From positions 1 to 54,110 of the IMG/VR virus record IMGVR_UViG_3300012924_000012: 54,110 bases of DNA. One strand, written 5' to 3'. How positions within the stretch are numbered: position 1 is the stretch's first letter; every line of letters begins with the position of its first letter. The DNA is from a virus. The notes below the pieces were generated by a model. That model was not told where the DNA came from, searched no databases, and worked only from the letters and a program-made list of their open reading frames with translations. The position numbers were made by a program, and so were the translations under genes. Shown here piece after piece: positions 6,322-13,859 of the stretch.

Positions 6322-7752
6322 TTAGCAAACGCGGCTATGGATCGCCTCAACCTGCTCTTTCGTGCCGTTCATCGCCTTTGCAAAGACAGCGGCCAAGGCA
6401 TCCGCGACATCTGAAGTTTCACGCGGTTTTTCAGCCGAACGATCTTTCAACAGTTTCAATTGTTTTGCCATCGAGTCAGCCGATGCGACAAGGGCAGCTT
6501 CAGAAAGCTTTGTGACTGGCAGGCCGGGTTCTTGCAGGTCGAGCTGCGCCAGCTTCGCACGCTTGACAACTTCGGAAATGACAGCGGGAATTTCACCCGC
6601 GAGTACGTTCCCGGCATCGGTCAAATCCGTATCGGCCTCGATTGCATCACCCCCATACAGTCGCAACAGTTTTTCGACAGCCTTTGCATCGGGCGGCAGC
6701 ACCTCGATCACAGCATCAAGGCGACCAGGGCGTAGCATGGCCGGATTGATTGCGTTAAGGTCATTGGTGGTCAGGACGACAATCACGTTTGTGGATTTCG
6801 TGTCGATACCATCGATGACGTTCAAAATATCGTCCATTTCGACCGAACGTTCGCCGGCCATGGCGCGGTCGATGTCTTCGCAGAACACAACGCACGCTGG
6901 CGACTGATTTTGTTTGGCAAAACCGATGGCATGGCTCAGTTCATCCGCACGCGGGATGTACACGTAAGTAATTCCGTTATCGACAGCGATCTTGCTGGCG
7001 ACTGTCGCCGCAAGGGTCTTACCGGTCCCGTACGTACCGCCCAGGAGTACACCGCGCTTGATCGGGATGTGATTTGCGATGCAGTCTTTCACGCGCTTAA
7101 TTGGTGTAAAAAGATTAATGCGGATTTGCGTTTGAACTGCTTCAGGATAGATCACCATGTTTTCGGAAATGGTCGACGTATCCATAAACTTAGGTTCTGG
7201 CATTTCCAGCTTATCGCCGTCATCGTCCAAGAAGCGCATCTTGATGGCTTGTCCCTTGTAGATCGAATTGACTTTCAGGTATGCGCGCACTTCCTCAAAA
7301 ATCTTCTTGATGGTCGCTTCATCCTTACGCTTGACCTTTGCAACGAGTTGGAACACGACGCGACCCTCTTTTTGGTCTGTGCTTGTCGAAAGCAAACCCG
7401 CCACACCAGGCAGAGTGAATGAACCCCACGGTACTTGTTTCGTTTTGTTAAAACCAATTTCGATAGAAATCAAGCTCGGTGGACGCGGGCCGAACATGCC
7501 GGGCGTTGCCGTCGCTGCGGACCAGCCAAATTTTTGCGTCAATACTTCATCGATAGCGTTTGCGCCGTCCCAGGGAAACACGTCGAATGTTTCCATCAAA
7601 TTGACTTCTTCTTCCAAGAACTTTTCCCGGCGTGTCAACAAGTCCTTCGCGTCACTGATGCTCATGCCCTCTGGCAGAATCATCTTTTCGCCGTGGTAAA
7701 CGATTTCCGCGACATGTGCTTTTTCGCCTACTTCTTGCAACGTTTTAGCCAT
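6322..7752 (-). CDS. AAA+ ATPase, classic (CDC48/FtsH-type) clade
   Basis: This 476-residue protein has Walker A GGTYGTGKT (238-246), Walker B VVFCEDID (288-295), sensor-1 in TTND (about 328-331) and the classic second region of homology LRPGRLD (340-346) with arginine-finger residues. The N-terminal 220 residues are unlike known substrate domains I can name. It has no protease domain and no membrane segment, so it may be a remodelling or unfolding ATPase. It starts at ATG 7752 behind AAGGAAG and lies in the replication operon, so a role in replisome or repressor remodelling is possible (inference). Confidence 0.9.
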   Translation of the reverse strand: MAKTLQEVGEKAHVAEIVYHGEKMILPEGMSISDAKDLLTRREKFLEEEVNLMETFDVFPWDGANAIDEVLTQKFGWSAATATPGMFGPRPPSLISIEIGFNKTKQVPWGSFTLPGVAGLLSTSTDQKEGRVVFQLVAKVKRKDEATIKKIFEEVRAYLKVNSIYKGQAIKMRFLDDDGDKLEMPEPKFMDTSTISENMVIYPEAVQTQIRINLFTPIKRVKDCIANHIPIKRGVLLGGTYGTGKTLAATVASKIAVDNGITYVYIPRADELSHAIGFAKQNQSPACVVFCEDIDRAMAGERSVEMDDILNVIDGIDTKSTNVIVVLTTNDLNAINPAMLRPGRLDAVIEVLPPDAKAVEKLLRLYGGDAIEADTDLTDAGNVLAGEIPAVISEVVKRAKLAQLDLQEPGLPVTKLSEAALVASADSMAKQLKLLKDRSAEKPRETSDVADALAAVFAKAMNGTKEQVEAIHSRVC

Positions 7753-7803
7753 GATAACTACTTCCTTTTTAGGTTCCTGCCAGCATGATTGCTGATCAGG
7801 TTG

Positions 7804-8175
7804 CTACATGAGGCCCAAGTAACTTTTTACGGTCTTTATTGCTGCTTCAGAGTCAGTCATAACGACAACTAACCAATGCTCTTTTACCAATAAATCGATG
7901 TATGCCAACTGTTCCGGCCTGGGCGTCTCCCCTGGCCGTTTAAATTCAATTGCAAGGCCCGTAAAACCGTTTCTAGGGACCGGCAATATCATGTCGGGTA
8001 CACCCTTCCTAAGACCTTCCGCAATCATCATGGCGGCAGTCTTATAGCTGCGCTTCCCAGCGTTCGGTACAGCAAACATCAGCCGCAAGGTAGGGTTAGC
8101 TTTTTCGGCCAACTTTACCCATTGAAAAAATGCGGCTTGGATATCGTGCTCAAGTGGAACAAGGCGACGTATCAT
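7804..8175 (-). CDS. VRR-NUC domain nuclease
   Basis: This is a 123-residue, single-domain protein. NAGKRS, EGLRKGVPDMILP and AIEFKRPGETPRPEQ match the VRR-NUC (virus-type replication-repair nuclease) core, with the acidic D and E-x-K residues expected for metal-dependent cutting. The start overlaps the previous gene by 26 bases. Such nucleases sit in phage replication/recombination modules and may act on branched DNA. Confidence 0.88.
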   Translation of the reverse strand: MIRRLVPLEHDIQAAFFQWVKLAEKANPTLRLMFAVPNAGKRSYKTAAMMIAEGLRKGVPDMILPVPRNGFTGLAIEFKRPGETPRPEQLAYIDLLVKEHWLVVVMTDSEAAIKTVKSYLGLM

Positions 8176-8464
8176 GCTCTACCGTAGCGGGTTCATCTTT
8201 CATTTTATGCAACAGGATACCTTGAGTGCGTGGAATACCCGCAAGAGTGCGCAATTCGTCCAGATTCCAGCCTGTGATGTCATGGGCATGGATCAGCAAC
8301 GAAGCGGTGATGACCGTTTGCTTGTTACGCATGCGACAGATGGCCGCTGCACCGATACCGAGCGCACGGGATAGCGAGGCATCGCTACGCAAATGGAACT
8401 TGTCCATGATGGCATCAAAGAGTTCGCCGGGTTTGTAATTTTCATTTTTTAGCAATTCAATCAT
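8150..8464 (-). CDS. Helix-turn-helix protein
   Basis: This 104-residue protein has ASLSRALGIGAAAICRMRNKQTVI (about residues 30-53), a clear Cro/XRE-like helix-turn-helix, followed by ITGWNLDELRTLAGI. I chose ATG 8464 because AAGGAGG in the end of the P-like gene gives ideal spacing, while the ATG at 8470 is too close. It may be a regulator, or a ninX-type accessory protein. Confidence 0.7.
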   Translation of the reverse strand: MIELLKNENYKPGELFDAIMDKFHLRSDASLSRALGIGAAAICRMRNKQTVITASLLIHAHDITGWNLDELRTLAGIPRTQGILLHKMKDEPATVEHDTSPCST

Positions 8465-9173
8465 AGTCATCCTCCTTAGAAATTTTCAGCGCATCCCGCG
8501 CAAATTGGACTTGTATTAATGTTAATTTTTTATCACCTTCTTTTTGTTGCTGTAAAATCCTTCTAGCCCATTCTTTCCCATCAATGATTTTGGGCTTTAC
8601 TCCACTGACAAATTTCAATTCTTCAAGCATCTTGGTAGCCTGCTCCCTCGATAATTTGTCTTTCCCCGGCGCTGGTAGTGCGAACATGGGTGCCGGGATT
8701 TCATCCCATGAATTTTTAGCAAGTTCGGCGGCTAATGCGGATTCCCAACGCTGCCGGATTTGCGAATACGTCTGATTTTTGAGTTCAAACGCAGAAACGC
8801 GCACAGATGCCCAAAAAATCGCCGGATGACTCCATGTACCAACCTCCCCTTGTTCGCGGCTCCTAGACCCCTCCAGAGCCTCGTAATAGGCTGTTAGCGG
8901 GTTCACCTCTGGCCTACATCCCTTCAAAAACTCAGGTTGGCTTGGTGGACGGTCAAAATTGTTCATTTTGGCAACGCCTCGTCGCCATTCCAACTCGGTC
9001 AAGCCGTACAACGCTTTTCCCCAATCGCGTTTTAGCTTGTCCGGGTCTACCACCGACCACTTATCGGCAAACTGCTTGCCCCACTTTGACAACATTTGGT
9101 CGAACAGCCATTCAACGAGCTTTTGCGGTAAAGCATTCTTTGGCCATGGTTCAGATGTCGATAACGTCATCAT
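8457..9173 (-). CDS. Replication protein P-like (helicase loader)
   Basis: This 238-residue protein carries the block KRDWGKALYGLTELEWRRGV, then RPPSQPEFLKGCRP, the conserved pattern of lambda-P-type proteins. These load host DnaB helicase at the phage origin. No helicase or primase gene is present in the genome, which fits borrowing the host's. It overlaps the O-like gene's end by 23 bases and has GGGGAGG before its start; ATG 9173 or 9170 is possible. Confidence 0.75.
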   Translation of the reverse strand: MMTLSTSEPWPKNALPQKLVEWLFDQMLSKWGKQFADKWSVVDPDKLKRDWGKALYGLTELEWRRGVAKMNNFDRPPSQPEFLKGCRPEVNPLTAYYEALEGSRSREQGEVGTWSHPAIFWASVRVSAFELKNQTYSQIRQRWESALAAELAKNSWDEIPAPMFALPAPGKDKLSREQATKMLEELKFVSGVKPKIIDGKEWARRILQQQKEGDKKLTLIQVQFARDALKISKEDDYD

Positions 9174-9957
9174 CGCCTCCCCTGCCTGTCAACCTGTTCA
9201 CGAAGTCCTGGCTTCCGTTGCGCTTTGCCGTCCAGTCGTTCATGAAATGCTTGTCCGGCCCTAAAAACGTTGCTGCTTGCTTGATGTATTGCGGTTCAAC
9301 ATTCATTGTTTCGCAATATCTTCGATATCGATCTGCTCCCCTAAGCATGTCTTCAATCGCAACATCAGTATTTAGCCTTGCATCCCAAGCCTTTTGTGCC
9401 TGGGTCTTGTTCGCCCCTGGCCTTTTGGGGTACAGGTTCCAGAATTTTTCAAAATCGGCGTCAGCCGTAATTTTTCGGGTTGGCGCTTTTTCAGTAATCA
9501 GGAATCTGGAATCAGGAATCAGTAAATCAGGAATCAATGAATCAGAGCGTTTTACCACCGGTATTTCACCGTGTTCTAACGGTGTTTTAACCGTTAAAAT
9601 TTTATCACCCTTACGAATCAAGGACTTATCAGAGCATGCCGGTAAAATGCTTGCTTTTTCGGTATGGTGTGGCTTCTGATGTTTCAAAAAATTAATTACT
9701 TGGATCAGTTCAAAATCTTGTTCTTTATACCTTTTTATAAAACCCATTCGTTGTAATTCATATAACATTATATCAACTTCGTTGTCATTCCTATAAGGAA
9801 ATGTCTCAACTTTTATACGAAGTGGCCTATCTTCTAACCGTCCTTCACGGTCTGCAAGGCACCAAAGAGACATAAATAAGATCGTCAAAAGCGGGTCTGC
9901 CTCCCCAAGAATTTCATTCATGAAAAGGCTTGGTTTGATATTCCTAGCGCGTGGCAT
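9151..9957 (-). CDS. Replication initiator (lambda-O-like, winged-helix)
   Basis: This 268-residue protein starts MPRARNIKPSLFMNEILGEADPL. It has the LWCLADREGRLEDRP block seen in a widespread phage replication protein with a winged-helix N-terminal domain (about residues 1-110). A C-terminal DnaT/DnaD-like region follows (WNLYPKRPGANKTQAQKAW). The middle is a low-complexity linker whose DNA carries iterons and an 11-bp-phased motif array, as in lambda, where the origin lies inside O. It is followed directly by the P-like gene. Confidence 0.8.
   Translation of the reverse strand: MPRARNIKPSLFMNEILGEADPLLTILFMSLWCLADREGRLEDRPLRIKVETFPYRNDNEVDIMLYELQRMGFIKRYKEQDFELIQVINFLKHQKPHHTEKASILPACSDKSLIRKGDKILTVKTPLEHGEIPVVKRSDSLIPDLLIPDSRFLITEKAPTRKITADADFEKFWNLYPKRPGANKTQAQKAWDARLNTDVAIEDMLRGADRYRRYCETMNVEPQYIKQAATFLGPDKHFMNDWTAKRNGSQDFVNRLTGRGGDDDVIDI
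9496..9545. repeat. Iterons, candidate replication origin
   Basis: Three exact copies of AATCAGGAATC start at 9496, 9510 and 9525, and a half copy (AATCAG) starts at 9540. The spacing is 14, 15 and 15 bp. They lie inside the O-like gene's linker and encode a repetitive peptide of no obvious structure, so the repeat is probably kept for DNA binding. Confidence 0.8.
9556..9599. repeat. Four 11-bp-phased CACCGT/AACCGTT motifs (array A)
   Basis: Related 7-mers start at 9556 (CACCGGT), 9567 (CACCGTG), 9578 (AACGGTG) and 9589 (AACCGTT), exactly 11 bp apart. The last two form a palindrome, TAACGGT-gtttta-ACCGTTA (9577-9596). Eleven is not a multiple of three, so a protein repeat cannot explain it. 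The array follows the iterons and leads into AT-rich DNA. Confidence 0.75.
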
Positions 9958-10278
9958 TTATTTCAATCTTTCTTTATCAACAACTAAATACCCTTGCTCA
10001 ATCAGTGCGATCAATGTTAAGGCGATGTGTTCATACTCGAATGCATAACGCTCTAGCTTGGTCATGTGCGAACCCTGATCAAGTTCGGCATGACAGCCTG
10101 GCATCCCGAAATCCGCATGACACAGCGCCATGATGGCGGCATCACTACCCTTTAAACCTCTTCCTTTGCCAAAACGCAATTGATTGCTATGGGCGGCCTG
10201 AGTCCTGCCAGCTATTTCGCAGTGAACACAATTCAAGCGGCGAACAGCAGCAAGTAATAAATCATTTCGATAAATCAT
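9958..10278 (-). CDS. YbcO-like (DUF1364-type) putative HNH nuclease
   Basis: This 106-residue protein has C-x2-C (CVHC), then QAAHSNQ, LKGSDAAIMALCHADFGMPGCHAELD, which resembles the E. coli prophage YbcO family of putative HNH-fold nucleases found in phage replication/recombination regions. Metal-binding Cys and His residues are present. It starts at ATG 10278 with a weak ribosome site and ends one base before the O-like gene. Confidence 0.65.
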   Translation of the reverse strand: MIYRNDLLLAAVRRLNCVHCEIAGRTQAAHSNQLRFGKGRGLKGSDAAIMALCHADFGMPGCHAELDQGSHMTKLERYAFEYEHIALTLIALIEQGYLVVDKERLK

Positions 10279-10290
10279 TGATAGACGGCT

Positions 10291-10470
10291 TTACGCCGCT
10301 TTGGGCATTCTCAAATAGCAACGATCACAGATCAAAGGATCGTATTTGAATTGACCGGTTGAGCGCCGAGACTTGCACGGGCCTTTACAGGTGCGCTGAG
10401 AGAAATTCAACGGTTTGACCACTTGGCTACGAAAATTAGCCTGTTGCGTTGGATTAAGAGATATTTTCAT
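10291..10470 (-). CDS. Zinc-ribbon protein (59 residues)
   Basis: A minus-strand ATG at 10470 opens a 59-codon frame ending with TAA at 10291. Two cysteine pairs, CKGPC (C28, C32) and CDRC (C48, C51), with about 15 residues between, form a typical zinc ribbon. The rest is basic. It fits between the YdaS-like and YbcO-like genes without overlap. It is probably a nucleic-acid-binding protein. Confidence 0.65.
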   Translation of the reverse strand: MKISLNPTQQANFRSQVVKPLNFSQRTCKGPCKSRRSTGQFKYDPLICDRCYLRMPKAA

Positions 10471-10505
10471 GACTCAACCTTATTGGCCACAGCGTTTTCT
10501 CCAAA

Positions 10506-10769
10506 CTAAATTATTGTTCTGGTACTCCGATTTTGTAAAACAATTACTACGCAATTAGTAGTCGTAAGGCGCTCGCCAAAATGCGCCGGATTCAGTTCAT
10601 AGCGGTCGATCTGACCTGCGAAATTTTTCTCTATGGCGAGACAGTGCTTAGGGAGGATATTCCCATTTTTTATTTGCTTACCCAGTGCTTGAGGCGAAAT
10701 ACCTAAAACCCTTGCGAGCGCGCTTTGTGATCCTGCAATTTTTATTGCTTTGTCGATTCCGTTTTGCAT
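10506..10769 (-). CDS. YdaS/Cro-like regulator, probably leaderless
   Basis: This 87-residue protein starts MQNGIDKAIKIAGSQSALAR. The helix-turn-helix SQSALARVLGISPQALGKQI and the following LPKHCLAIEKNFAGQIDRYELNP match the YdaS family of Cro-like proteins. I chose ATG 10769: the promoter at 10777-10805 predicts transcription starting almost on this ATG, as for lambda cI from PRM, and there is no ribosome site. It is the first gene of the leftward early operon and probably controls it and the divergent operon. Confidence 0.75.
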   Translation of the reverse strand: MQNGIDKAIKIAGSQSALARVLGISPQALGKQIKNGNILPKHCLAIEKNFAGQIDRYELNPAHFGERLTTTNCVVIVLQNRSTRTII

Positions 10770-10776
10770 AGAAAAT

Positions 10777-10805
10777 ATACTAAACTTCAAATTTAAAAAC
10801 TTCAA
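10777..10805 (-). promoter_or_regulatory. Leftward early promoter with direct-repeat operators
   Basis: On the minus strand, -35 TTGAAG (10800-10805), 17 bp, then -10 TAGTAT (10777-10782). Two 9-bp direct repeats, AAACTTCAA at 10782-10790 and 10797-10805, cover the spacer and the -35 and touch the -10. They are likely operator half-sites for the adjacent regulator. Confidence 0.65.
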
Positions 10806-11076
10806 GGTAAAGTTGAGAAAATTTTATCTTCACAAAGATTATGTTGAAAATTCACAATCATGTTGTATAAATGATGAATACCTAGATTGACTTAGGCTTA
10901 CTTCATTCTACTTATGCAAGCATTTACCGTTTCCTTCCATCCTTGAAACGATACCAATTTTCTTTTCAACTTTATCTTGAAAACTAGAATTTTCAAGTTT
11001 ATATTTACCTTTCCCAATTGCGTATTCGATCATTTTTAAAACGTGATTAAGAGTTCAAAACGGAAAGGAAAATAGC
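10806..11076 (+). promoter_or_regulatory. Divergent early control region with rightward promoter and palindromes
   Basis: There is no gene here. A rightward promoter TTGAAA (10844-10849), 16 bp, TATAAA (10866-10871) points at the recombination operon, leaving a leader of about 200 bases. ATGCAAGCAT, one of the recurrent motifs, is at 10914-10923. A perfect palindrome, CTTGAAAA-ctagaa-TTTTCAAG, lies at 10976-10997; its half-site is the complement of the TTCAA core in the leftward operators, so one repressor may bind both. Confidence 0.6.
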
Positions 11077-11244
11077 TTGAAAATCAATCCTCCAAATCCT
11101 GTTTATCATATTCTTAGCCCTGATTGGGTTTATGTAAACTCTGCGAATACTGATATTCGGGTAACGTTTAACCGTCAACGTCAGAAAATCGCATCGGCTA
11201 CACAATCCACTACGAACAAAATTAAGGAGCTTCGGGCCAAATGA
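11077..11244 (+). CDS. Small protein with TTG start, unknown (55 residues)
   Basis: A TTG at 11077 behind AAGGAAA opens a 55-codon frame (LKINPPNPVYHILSPDWVYV..., basic C-terminus). Its TGA stop overlaps the recT start (ATGA). The coupling and the ribosome site support it as the first gene of the rightward operon. No family recognised. Confidence 0.6.
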   Translation: MKINPPNPVYHILSPDWVYVNSANTDIRVTFNRQRQKIASATQSTTNKIKELRAK

Positions 11245-12008
11245 ATGACCTTGTTACGAGCAGCAATCTATATCCAACTTCCTTAAAAGAAATGCTGGAA
11301 TTTTCAAAGGAAATTGCTCAATCAACAATGATTCCAAAAGACTACATTGGCAACCCTGGAAACGTACTTGTAGCTATGCAATGGGGGATGGAAATTGGTT
11401 TGAAACCTTTACAAGGGTTGCAAAGTATTGCCGTCATCAATGGCCGACCTACGATATGGGGTGATGCTGCCCTAGCGCTGGTTCGTGCATCACCAGTATG
11501 CGAATACGTGGAAGAAGGCGATAGCGACGCTACACATGGCGTATGCAGGGTTAAACGCCGTGGTGAAGCTGAACACACCCAAATCTTCACAGTCGATGAC
11601 GCAAAGAAGGCTGGCCTTTGGGGCAAGGCTGGTCCCTGGACGAATTATCCGCCCCGCATGTTAGTGATGCGCGCCCGGTCCTGGGCATTGCGTGACAAAT
11701 TTACGGATGTTCTGCGCGGTCTTTCCATCGCAGAAGAGATACGTGACATTGAGCCGATTGACATCACACCACGCCCACAACGGGAAAACGCGGTCGCTAT
11801 CGCTACACAAGCAAATTCGGTTGACGATACGGAAGAACGTTTGCATCTGATTGCCGATCTTGACGCCGTGGCCGATAACGGTACTGCGATCCTGCGGGAG
11901 ACCTGGGAAAGTTTGACACCAGAACAGCGAAAATTACATGGTGGCCTTTCGGAAAGTACAAAAGAGCGTGCGGCTAAAGCCGATGCTTTTATGAAAGTCG
12001 ATAGTTAA
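11241..12008 (+). CDS. recT: RecT-family single-strand annealing protein
   Basis: This 255-residue protein has the RecT core: IPKDYIGNPGNVLVAMQWGMEIGLKPLQGLQSI, then NGRPTIWGDAALALV and GPWTNYPPRMLVMRARSWALRDKF. RecT anneals complementary strands after a 5'-3' exonuclease has exposed single-stranded DNA. The exonuclease is the next gene, giving a complete phage two-protein recombination pair. Its start is coupled to the small upstream gene. Confidence 0.93.
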   Translation: MNDLVTSSNLYPTSLKEMLEFSKEIAQSTMIPKDYIGNPGNVLVAMQWGMEIGLKPLQGLQSIAVINGRPTIWGDAALALVRASPVCEYVEEGDSDATHGVCRVKRRGEAEHTQIFTVDDAKKAGLWGKAGPWTNYPPRMLVMRARSWALRDKFTDVLRGLSIAEEIRDIEPIDITPRPQRENAVAIATQANSVDDTEERLHLIADLDAVADNGTAILRETWESLTPEQRKLHGGLSESTKERAAKADAFMKVDS

Positions 12009-12010
12009 TC

Positions 12011-12646
12011 ATGGCTGAACAAGGCACCGATGAATGGCATCTTGATCGGAGCGGATGCGCTACCGCATCGGGCTTTGCTGACATCATTGCAGTTAGTAAA
12101 AAAGACGGTTCCCCTCTCAAGGCGCGTAATGATTATTTATGGAGGTTGGCAACAGAACGGGTTTATGGAAGTCCAACAGAATCTATCAATGCCAAATCTA
12201 TGGAATGGGGAAAAGACTTAGAACCGTTCGCACGCCGGGCATATGAAATTGAAAAAGGGGCAATCGTTGACGAAACAGGTTTCATTCCACATCCGACTAT
12301 TGAGTTTTGCGGCGGGTCGCCAGATGGTCTAGTAGGGATCGATGGAGGGATAGAAATCAAGTGTCCGAAAGATAGACGGATACATATGCAAACATGGCGT
12401 TATGGGATGCCTGTTGAACATATAGCGCAGGTGCAGGGAAATATCTGGATCAACGGATTGAAGTGGATAGATTTTATTTCTTATGATCCACGGGCACCTG
12501 AACAATTCAGATTATACGTTCAACGTATCCACCGTGACGATAAATACATCCTAGCCCTTGAAAGTCATGTTATAGAATTCTTGGGACAAGTTAAAAACCT
12601 TGTGGAGCAAATCAATGAAAACCAAAATAGAAATTTACAAAAATGA
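12011..12646 (+). CDS. YqaJ/lambda-Exo-type 5'-3' exonuclease
   Basis: This 211-residue protein has the YqaJ layout: GTDEWHLDRSGCATASGFADI, MEWGKDLEPFARRAYE, GGSPDGLVG with the catalytic D, IEIKCP (E-x-K), and HIAQVQGNIW with the conserved Q. This is the PD-(D/E)xK fold used by lambda exonuclease to degrade one strand from double-strand ends. It follows recT by two bases. Confidence 0.92.
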   Translation: MAEQGTDEWHLDRSGCATASGFADIIAVSKKDGSPLKARNDYLWRLATERVYGSPTESINAKSMEWGKDLEPFARRAYEIEKGAIVDETGFIPHPTIEFCGGSPDGLVGIDGGIEIKCPKDRRIHMQTWRYGMPVEHIAQVQGNIWINGLKWIDFISYDPRAPEQFRLYVQRIHRDDKYILALESHVIEFLGQVKNLVEQINENQNRNLQK

Positions 12647-12902
12647 TATCGAGCCGCTTGTTGATATCATCAATGAAGTATGTTCTAAAAATAATTTACC
12701 TATGCTGATTGCTATCTGCCTTGAACGGAAAGACTTAGGACAGGGAAATATGGAAATGTTGATTGCCGGTTCTAGCTTTCTAACTGAATCTGTCAAACCT
12801 CCTCAACCGATGCTTGCCGCTGCATCGATCCTTGGCATCCCTGGCTTTGAGAATATTCTTATTCCAAACTATGAGATTGTTGAAAATGTTGCGGTGCATT
12901 GA
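12615..12902 (+). CDS. Small recombination-module protein, unknown
   Basis: This 95-residue protein starts at ATG 12615, inside the end of the exonuclease gene, with GGAGCAA upstream. The sequence (KNDIEPLVDIINEVCSKNNLPMLIAICLE) looks like an alpha/beta fold. Similar small genes sit next to recT/exo genes in other phages (from memory). Function unknown. Confidence 0.6.
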   Translation: MKTKIEIYKNDIEPLVDIINEVCSKNNLPMLIAICLERKDLGQGNMEMLIAGSSFLTESVKPPQPMLAAASILGIPGFENILIPNYEIVENVAVH

Positions 12903-13234
12903 TGGTCATTTCTGATGAACAGGTACAAGAGGCATTTGATAGGCTGCGCTTCGGTGGTAAGAAAGCAGCCGAAGCAAAGGCAAATCGTATCTATATGACA
13001 GAGTATCGTAAGGTAATGAAGTCTGAAGGTATGAGAAAGTATATAAACCTGCCTTTAGCAGCACAGGAAAGGGAAGCATATTCAAGCCATGAATATAAAC
13101 AACATCTTCTGGCCTTGAAGGCAGCGATTGAAGAAGATGAATTAATGACATGGCAGATGGTAAGAGCTAGAGCAGTCATAGAAGCATGGAGAACGGCATC
13201 GGCGAATCAACGTGGGGAATCCAAAATTGGGTAA
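12902..13234 (+). CDS. Conserved phage helical protein
   Basis: This 110-residue protein starts with MVISDEQVQEAFDRLR at an ATG sharing one base with the previous stop (TGATG). AKANRIYMTEYRKV, then LPLAAQEREAYSSHEYKQHL and IEAWRTASANQR form a pattern seen in small proteins of phage recombination modules. It is almost all helical and strongly charged; an accessory role in recombination is possible. Confidence 0.65.
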   Translation: MVISDEQVQEAFDRLRFGGKKAAEAKANRIYMTEYRKVMKSEGMRKYINLPLAAQEREAYSSHEYKQHLLALKAAIEEDELMTWQMVRARAVIEAWRTASANQRGESKIG

Positions 13235-13237
13235 AAA

Positions 13238-13462
13238 ATGAAGACCGAATTTATGTTACTAGCAATTTATGAAAAGCCTATTTTGAACTTTCAAGAGACA
13301 TGTAAGGCAATGGGTATATCGACTCAAAGCGGCTATAACATGCGAGCGCAAAATATTTTTCCTATCCCACTCATGGAAGGACCATTAAGAGCCAGTGTGC
13401 AAGACATCGCAACCTACATTGATCAACAACGGGAACAAGCTAAAAAAAGGGAGAAAGAATGA
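13238..13462 (+). CDS. PrtN-like (pyocin activator) DNA-binding protein
   Basis: This 74-residue protein resembles PrtN: MKTEFMLLAIYEKPILNFQETCKAMGIS, a helix-turn-helix, then RAQNIFPIPLMEGPLRASVQDIATYIDQ. PrtN activates pyocin genes in Pseudomonas, and related proteins occur in phages as activators or excisionase-like factors. Its position in the operon that ends with the integrase fits either role. Confidence 0.7.
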   Translation: MKTEFMLLAIYEKPILNFQETCKAMGISTQSGYNMRAQNIFPIPLMEGPLRASVQDIATYIDQQREQAKKREKE

Positions 13463-13713
13463 ACATTATCAAGGACTCATGGGAAGAGTTTGTAAAATCC
13501 GGTATGCCAAAAAATTCGTCAACTACATACATTGACGATATGCGCTGTGCATTTTATGCAGGGGCCGCAAATCTGTTTGCAACGCTCTTTGTGCGCGTAG
13601 AAGACCCGACAGTCACTAATGAGCAAGGAGCGGATTTTCTAGCAGGGATACAACAAGAGATTTCCGACTATCTTCTTGGTATCCTAGACGGCCATGGAAA
13701 GCCAAATATTTAG
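13459..13713 (+). CDS. Conserved small phage protein, unknown
   Basis: This 84-residue protein starts with an ATGA overlap on the previous gene. The MRCAFYAGAANLFATLF block followed by an acidic region resembles a hypothetical protein common in phages of Gram-negative bacteria (from memory). It is helical, with no catalytic motif. Confidence 0.6.
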   Translation: MNIIKDSWEEFVKSGMPKNSSTTYIDDMRCAFYAGAANLFATLFVRVEDPTVTNEQGADFLAGIQQEISDYLLGILDGHGKPNI

Positions 13714-13772
13714 GCAGAATAATCGTCTGAACCCTTCACCGTAAAATTTCCTTGTTAATGCTGAATTTATCA

Positions 13773-13819
13773 TTGACAAGGACTTTCTTTTTTAGTAATT
13801 TATCGATGCAAGTATGCAT
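13773..13819 (+). promoter_or_regulatory. Rightward promoter with ATGCAAGTATGCAT operator-like site
   Basis: TTGACA (13773-13778), 17 bp, TAATTT (13796-13801). Downstream is ATGCAAGTATGCAT (13806-13819), starting 4 bases after the -10, exactly as at the promoter at 4274. It drives the large repeat protein at 13860. Confidence 0.75.
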
Positions 13820-13859
13820 CTCTTAGGTATGACCCTGTTACAGCCATATGGAGACCTTC

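Noticed and set aside
6362-7699. Several long plus-strand frames opposite the AAA+ gene
   Set aside because: The minus-strand protein has complete family motifs; the opposite frames show none.
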